Source of the DNA: Actinomycetota bacterium
GTDB lineage: Bacteria; Actinomycetota; Acidimicrobiia; Acidimicrobiales; JAMCPL01
Length of the DNA: 64,000 nt
Reading direction: 5' to 3'
Assembly: GCA_023379675.1 (NCBI GenBank)
Contig: JAMCPL010000016.1
Location: forward strand, 55,897-119,896
Positions 62,207 through 64,000 of the stretch are shown here, in pieces (position 1 is the stretch's first letter; every line of letters begins with the position of its first letter). The notes beneath the pieces are model-generated. The model saw only the letters and a list, made by a program, of their open reading frames with translations. It ran no database searches and was not told the DNA's origin. Position numbers and translations under genes: made by a program.

Positions 62207-64000
62207 GTGAAAATAGTAATCGACCTGCAGGGTGCGCAGGCAGAAAACCGGTTTCAAGGGATTGGGCGTTACTCGCTTTCTCTGGCCAAGGCCATTGCCG
62301 CCAACGCCGGGGAACATGATGTATATATAGTGCTGAGCAAGAGCTTGCCAGGTACTATTGAGGATATCCGGGCTGCATTCCAGCATGTGCTGCCCCAGGA
62401 GCGTATCGTGGCCTTCAGCGTCCCTGATGGTACGGCGGCACTCAGGTGCACCAGTCCCTTTAGAGCCAGGGCGGCCGAGTTGCTCAGGGAGCAGTTCCTG
62501 GCAGGATTGAAGCCTGACGTTGTCCTGCTGACAAGTCTCTTCGAAGGTATTGTTAGCGACTCTGTCACCTCTATAGGTCTGCTGCCATATACGTACCTTT
62601 CTGCAGTGGTGCTTTACGATCTCATCCCGCTTGCCATGCCGCAGGACTACTTACGGGATGAAATCCGGGACAGATGGTATCGGAGAAAACTGGAACATCT
62701 GAAGCGGGCGGATCTGGCACTTGCTATTTCGGAGTTCACGAAAAAGGATGCAGCTCGCCTGTTGGGGATGGAATCTCATCGTATGGCGGTAATCGGGTCC
62801 GCTGCAGATGGCATCTTCAAGCAGTTGGATCTAGCAGAACATGAGCAGATCCGCATAAGGAAGCGTATGGGCATATCGAAGCCGTTTGTCCTGTCGGTTG
62901 CCAATACGAACGAACCCAGGAAAAACGTAGCTGGGCTGTTCCAGGCATTTGCCATGCTGCCGCAAGACATAAAGCACCGCTTCCAGCTCGTCATACCCAG
63001 CAGTGCCACCAAGGCCGAGAAGGACGCCACATTGCACCAAGCCAGGGAGGCCGGCCTGGGTGACGGTGATGTGGTGCTTACTGGATATGTCACAGATGAT
63101 GACTTGGTAGCTATGTACAACCTATGTTCGCTGTCTGTATTTCCTTCGCTATATGAAGGATTTGGTTTACCAGTGCTCGAGGCGATGGCATGCGGGGCGC
63201 CCGTAATATGCTCATCGACTACTTCCCTGCCAGAGGTGATGAGCTGCGATGAAGCTCTCTTTGACCCAGCGTCTCCCAGTGCAATAGCTGCCAAGATGAC
63301 CGAGGTGTTGGCTGATGATGCCTTCGCCGACCGGTTGGTGGGTAACGGCAGGAGGCAGGTGGCCAGATTCTCATGGGACAGGAGCGCAGAACTGGCCTTG
63401 GCCGCATTCGAGGATGCACTTGGCAGGAAAAATACATCTTTCAGTTTTGCCGGTGGTGTAACTGTCACAGGCGTAAGCACTGCCAAATATGTCGGCACAG
63501 AACCGGCAACGGTCACAGATGCAGCCACGGATGCAGCGACAGATGCGAGTACGAGCACTGCCAAATATGTCGGCACAGAACCGGCAACGGTCACAGATGC
63601 AGTTACGGATGCAGCGACAGATGCGGGTACGAGCACTGCCAAATATGTCGGCACAGAACCGGCAACGGCCACGGATGCAGCGACAGATACGGGCATGGGT
63701 CCGGTAGGAGGGACAGAGATGCATCGTGCCTCCGCTCACAATGCATCCAAACCATCCCTTGCCTTCATCTCTCCCCTTCCACCGGATCAGACCGGTATCG
63801 CCAGCTACAGTGCTGAGCTGGTACCTGCTCTGGCTGAGTACTACGACATTGAAGTCGTCACCGGCCATGGTGTCGGCAGCATCACCGGTGGTGGTGCACA
63901 TGGTACAACCATACGCACGCCGCAGTGGTTCGAGCGAAATGCCGACCGTTACGACCGGGTGCTCTACCAGATGGGCAATTCCCCCTTTCATATTTACCAG
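62207..64000 (+). CDS. Two-domain GT4 glycosyltransferase, N-terminal part (runs off the window)
   Basis: The ORF track omits this gene because no stop is reached, but the frame from GTG 62207 is open for 598 codons to the last base. The first domain is a typical GT-B enzyme: MKIVIDLQGAQAE...RFQGIGRYS, VVLYDLIPLAMP, SVANTNEPRKNVAGL, and the ExxxxxxxE element in SLYEGFGLPVLEAMACGAP. A linker with three 26-residue repeats follows, then a second GT4 N-terminus (LAFISPLPPDQTGIASYSAEL). Double-GT4 proteins of this kind are usually mannosyl/rhamnosyltransferases of O-antigen or glycan synthesis. Likely co-transcribed with the upstream giant enzyme. Confidence 0.88.
   Translation, partial: MKIVIDLQGAQAENRFQGIGRYSLSLAKAIAANAGEHDVYIVLSKSLPGTIEDIRAAFQHVLPQERIVAFSVPDGTAALRCTSPFRARAAELLREQFLAGLKPDVVLLTSLFEGIVSDSVTSIGLLPYTYLSAVVLYDLIPLAMPQDYLRDEIRDRWYRRKLEHLKRADLALAISEFTKKDAARLLGMESHRMAVIGSAADGIFKQLDLAEHEQIRIRKRMGISKPFVLSVANTNEPRKNVAGLFQAFAMLPQDIKHRFQLVIPSSATKAEKDATLHQAREAGLGDGDVVLTGYVTDDDLVAMYNLCSLSVFPSLYEGFGLPVLEAMACGAPVICSSTTSLPEVMSCDEALFDPASPSAIAAKMTEVLADDAFADRLVGNGRRQVARFSWDRSAELALAAFEDALGRKNTSFSFAGGVTVTGVSTAKYVGTEPATVTDAATDAATDASTSTAKYVGTEPATVTDAVTDAATDAGTSTAKYVGTEPATATDAATDTGMGPVGGTEMHRASAHNASKPSLAFISPLPPDQTGIASYSAELVPALAEYYDIEVVTGHGVGSITGGGAHGTTIRTPQWFERNADRYDRVLYQMGNSPFHIYQ
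63476..63700 (+). repeat. 78-bp tandem repeat in a glycosyltransferase linker, about 2.8 copies
   Basis: Copies start at 63476, 63554 and 63632, with few substitutions, encoding STAKYVGTEPATVTDA plus Thr/Asp/Ala-rich remainder. The period is 26 codons, so length changes keep the frame. The repeat lies exactly in the linker between the two GT domains. Confidence 0.9.

Noticed and set aside
63476-63700. 78-bp repeats as a possible CRISPR array
   Set aside because: Copies are contiguous without unique spacers and are translated in frame within a glycosyltransferase.

Overview
The window looks like chromosomal DNA of a flagellated actinobacterium with moderately high GC. The pointers are a tilS-hpt-folE-folP block, a CvpA/trypsin membrane protease of the mycobacterial MarP type, a GH15 trehalase/glucoamylase-like enzyme, an RDD membrane protein, NarL-type two-component systems, several genes that look leaderless, and secreted proteins carrying the repeated domain that ends in RLADTR-like motifs. 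An Acidimicrobiia-like origin is my inference; no rRNA or other phylogenetic marker is present. I see no insertion sequence, phage, CRISPR array, rRNA or tRNA.

Layout. 1-2.7 kb: end of tilS, hpt, folE, folP. 2.8-8.0 kb: MNT-HEPN fusion protein, RDD membrane protein, MarP-like protease, GH15 hydrolase. 8.2-15.0 kb, minus strand: a NarL-type response regulator, its histidine kinase, a membrane polyferredoxin, and an unusual ferredoxin/GltD-like/flavodoxin fusion. Together these look like a regulated electron-transfer module. 15.4-22.6 kb: a second NarL-type regulator facing a 2142-residue secreted repeat protein across a strong bidirectional terminator. 22.9-32.0 kb, plus strand: Uma2 nuclease-fold protein, O-antigen-ligase-like protein, small membrane coiled-coil protein, PAS histidine kinase, NDP-sugar epimerase, WecA-like transferase and a GT2 glycosyltransferase. 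This is a cell-surface glycan locus.

32.1-56.2 kb is a long, almost entirely minus-strand flagellar locus. In transcription order it holds flagellin, fliD, fliS, a fliT-position gene, then flgB, flgC, fliE, fliF, fliG, fliH, fliI, fliJ, a lytic transglycosylase, fliK, flgD, flgE, fliM, fliN, fliO, fliP, fliQ, fliR, flhB and a PilZ/YcgR-like gene. Many junctions are ATGA or TGATG overlaps. One methyltransferase gene interrupts it on the opposite strand. From 56.5 kb to the right edge run two large glycosyltransferase genes, pointing away from flagellin. The second runs off the window and is absent from the supplied ORF track. FliA (sigma-28)-like promoters sit upstream of flgB, flagellin and, divergently, the 1875-residue glycosyltransferase. 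This suggests that flagellin modification belongs to the flagellar regulon.

A recurring oddity is that many conserved enzymes here carry low-complexity, repeat-encoded insertions or tails: an in-frame hexamer (Thr-Pro)n tract in the epimerase, Gly/Ser loops in kinases and oxidoreductases, and 14-, 15-, 45- and 78-bp tandem repeats in fliK, pilZ, fliI and glycosyltransferase genes.
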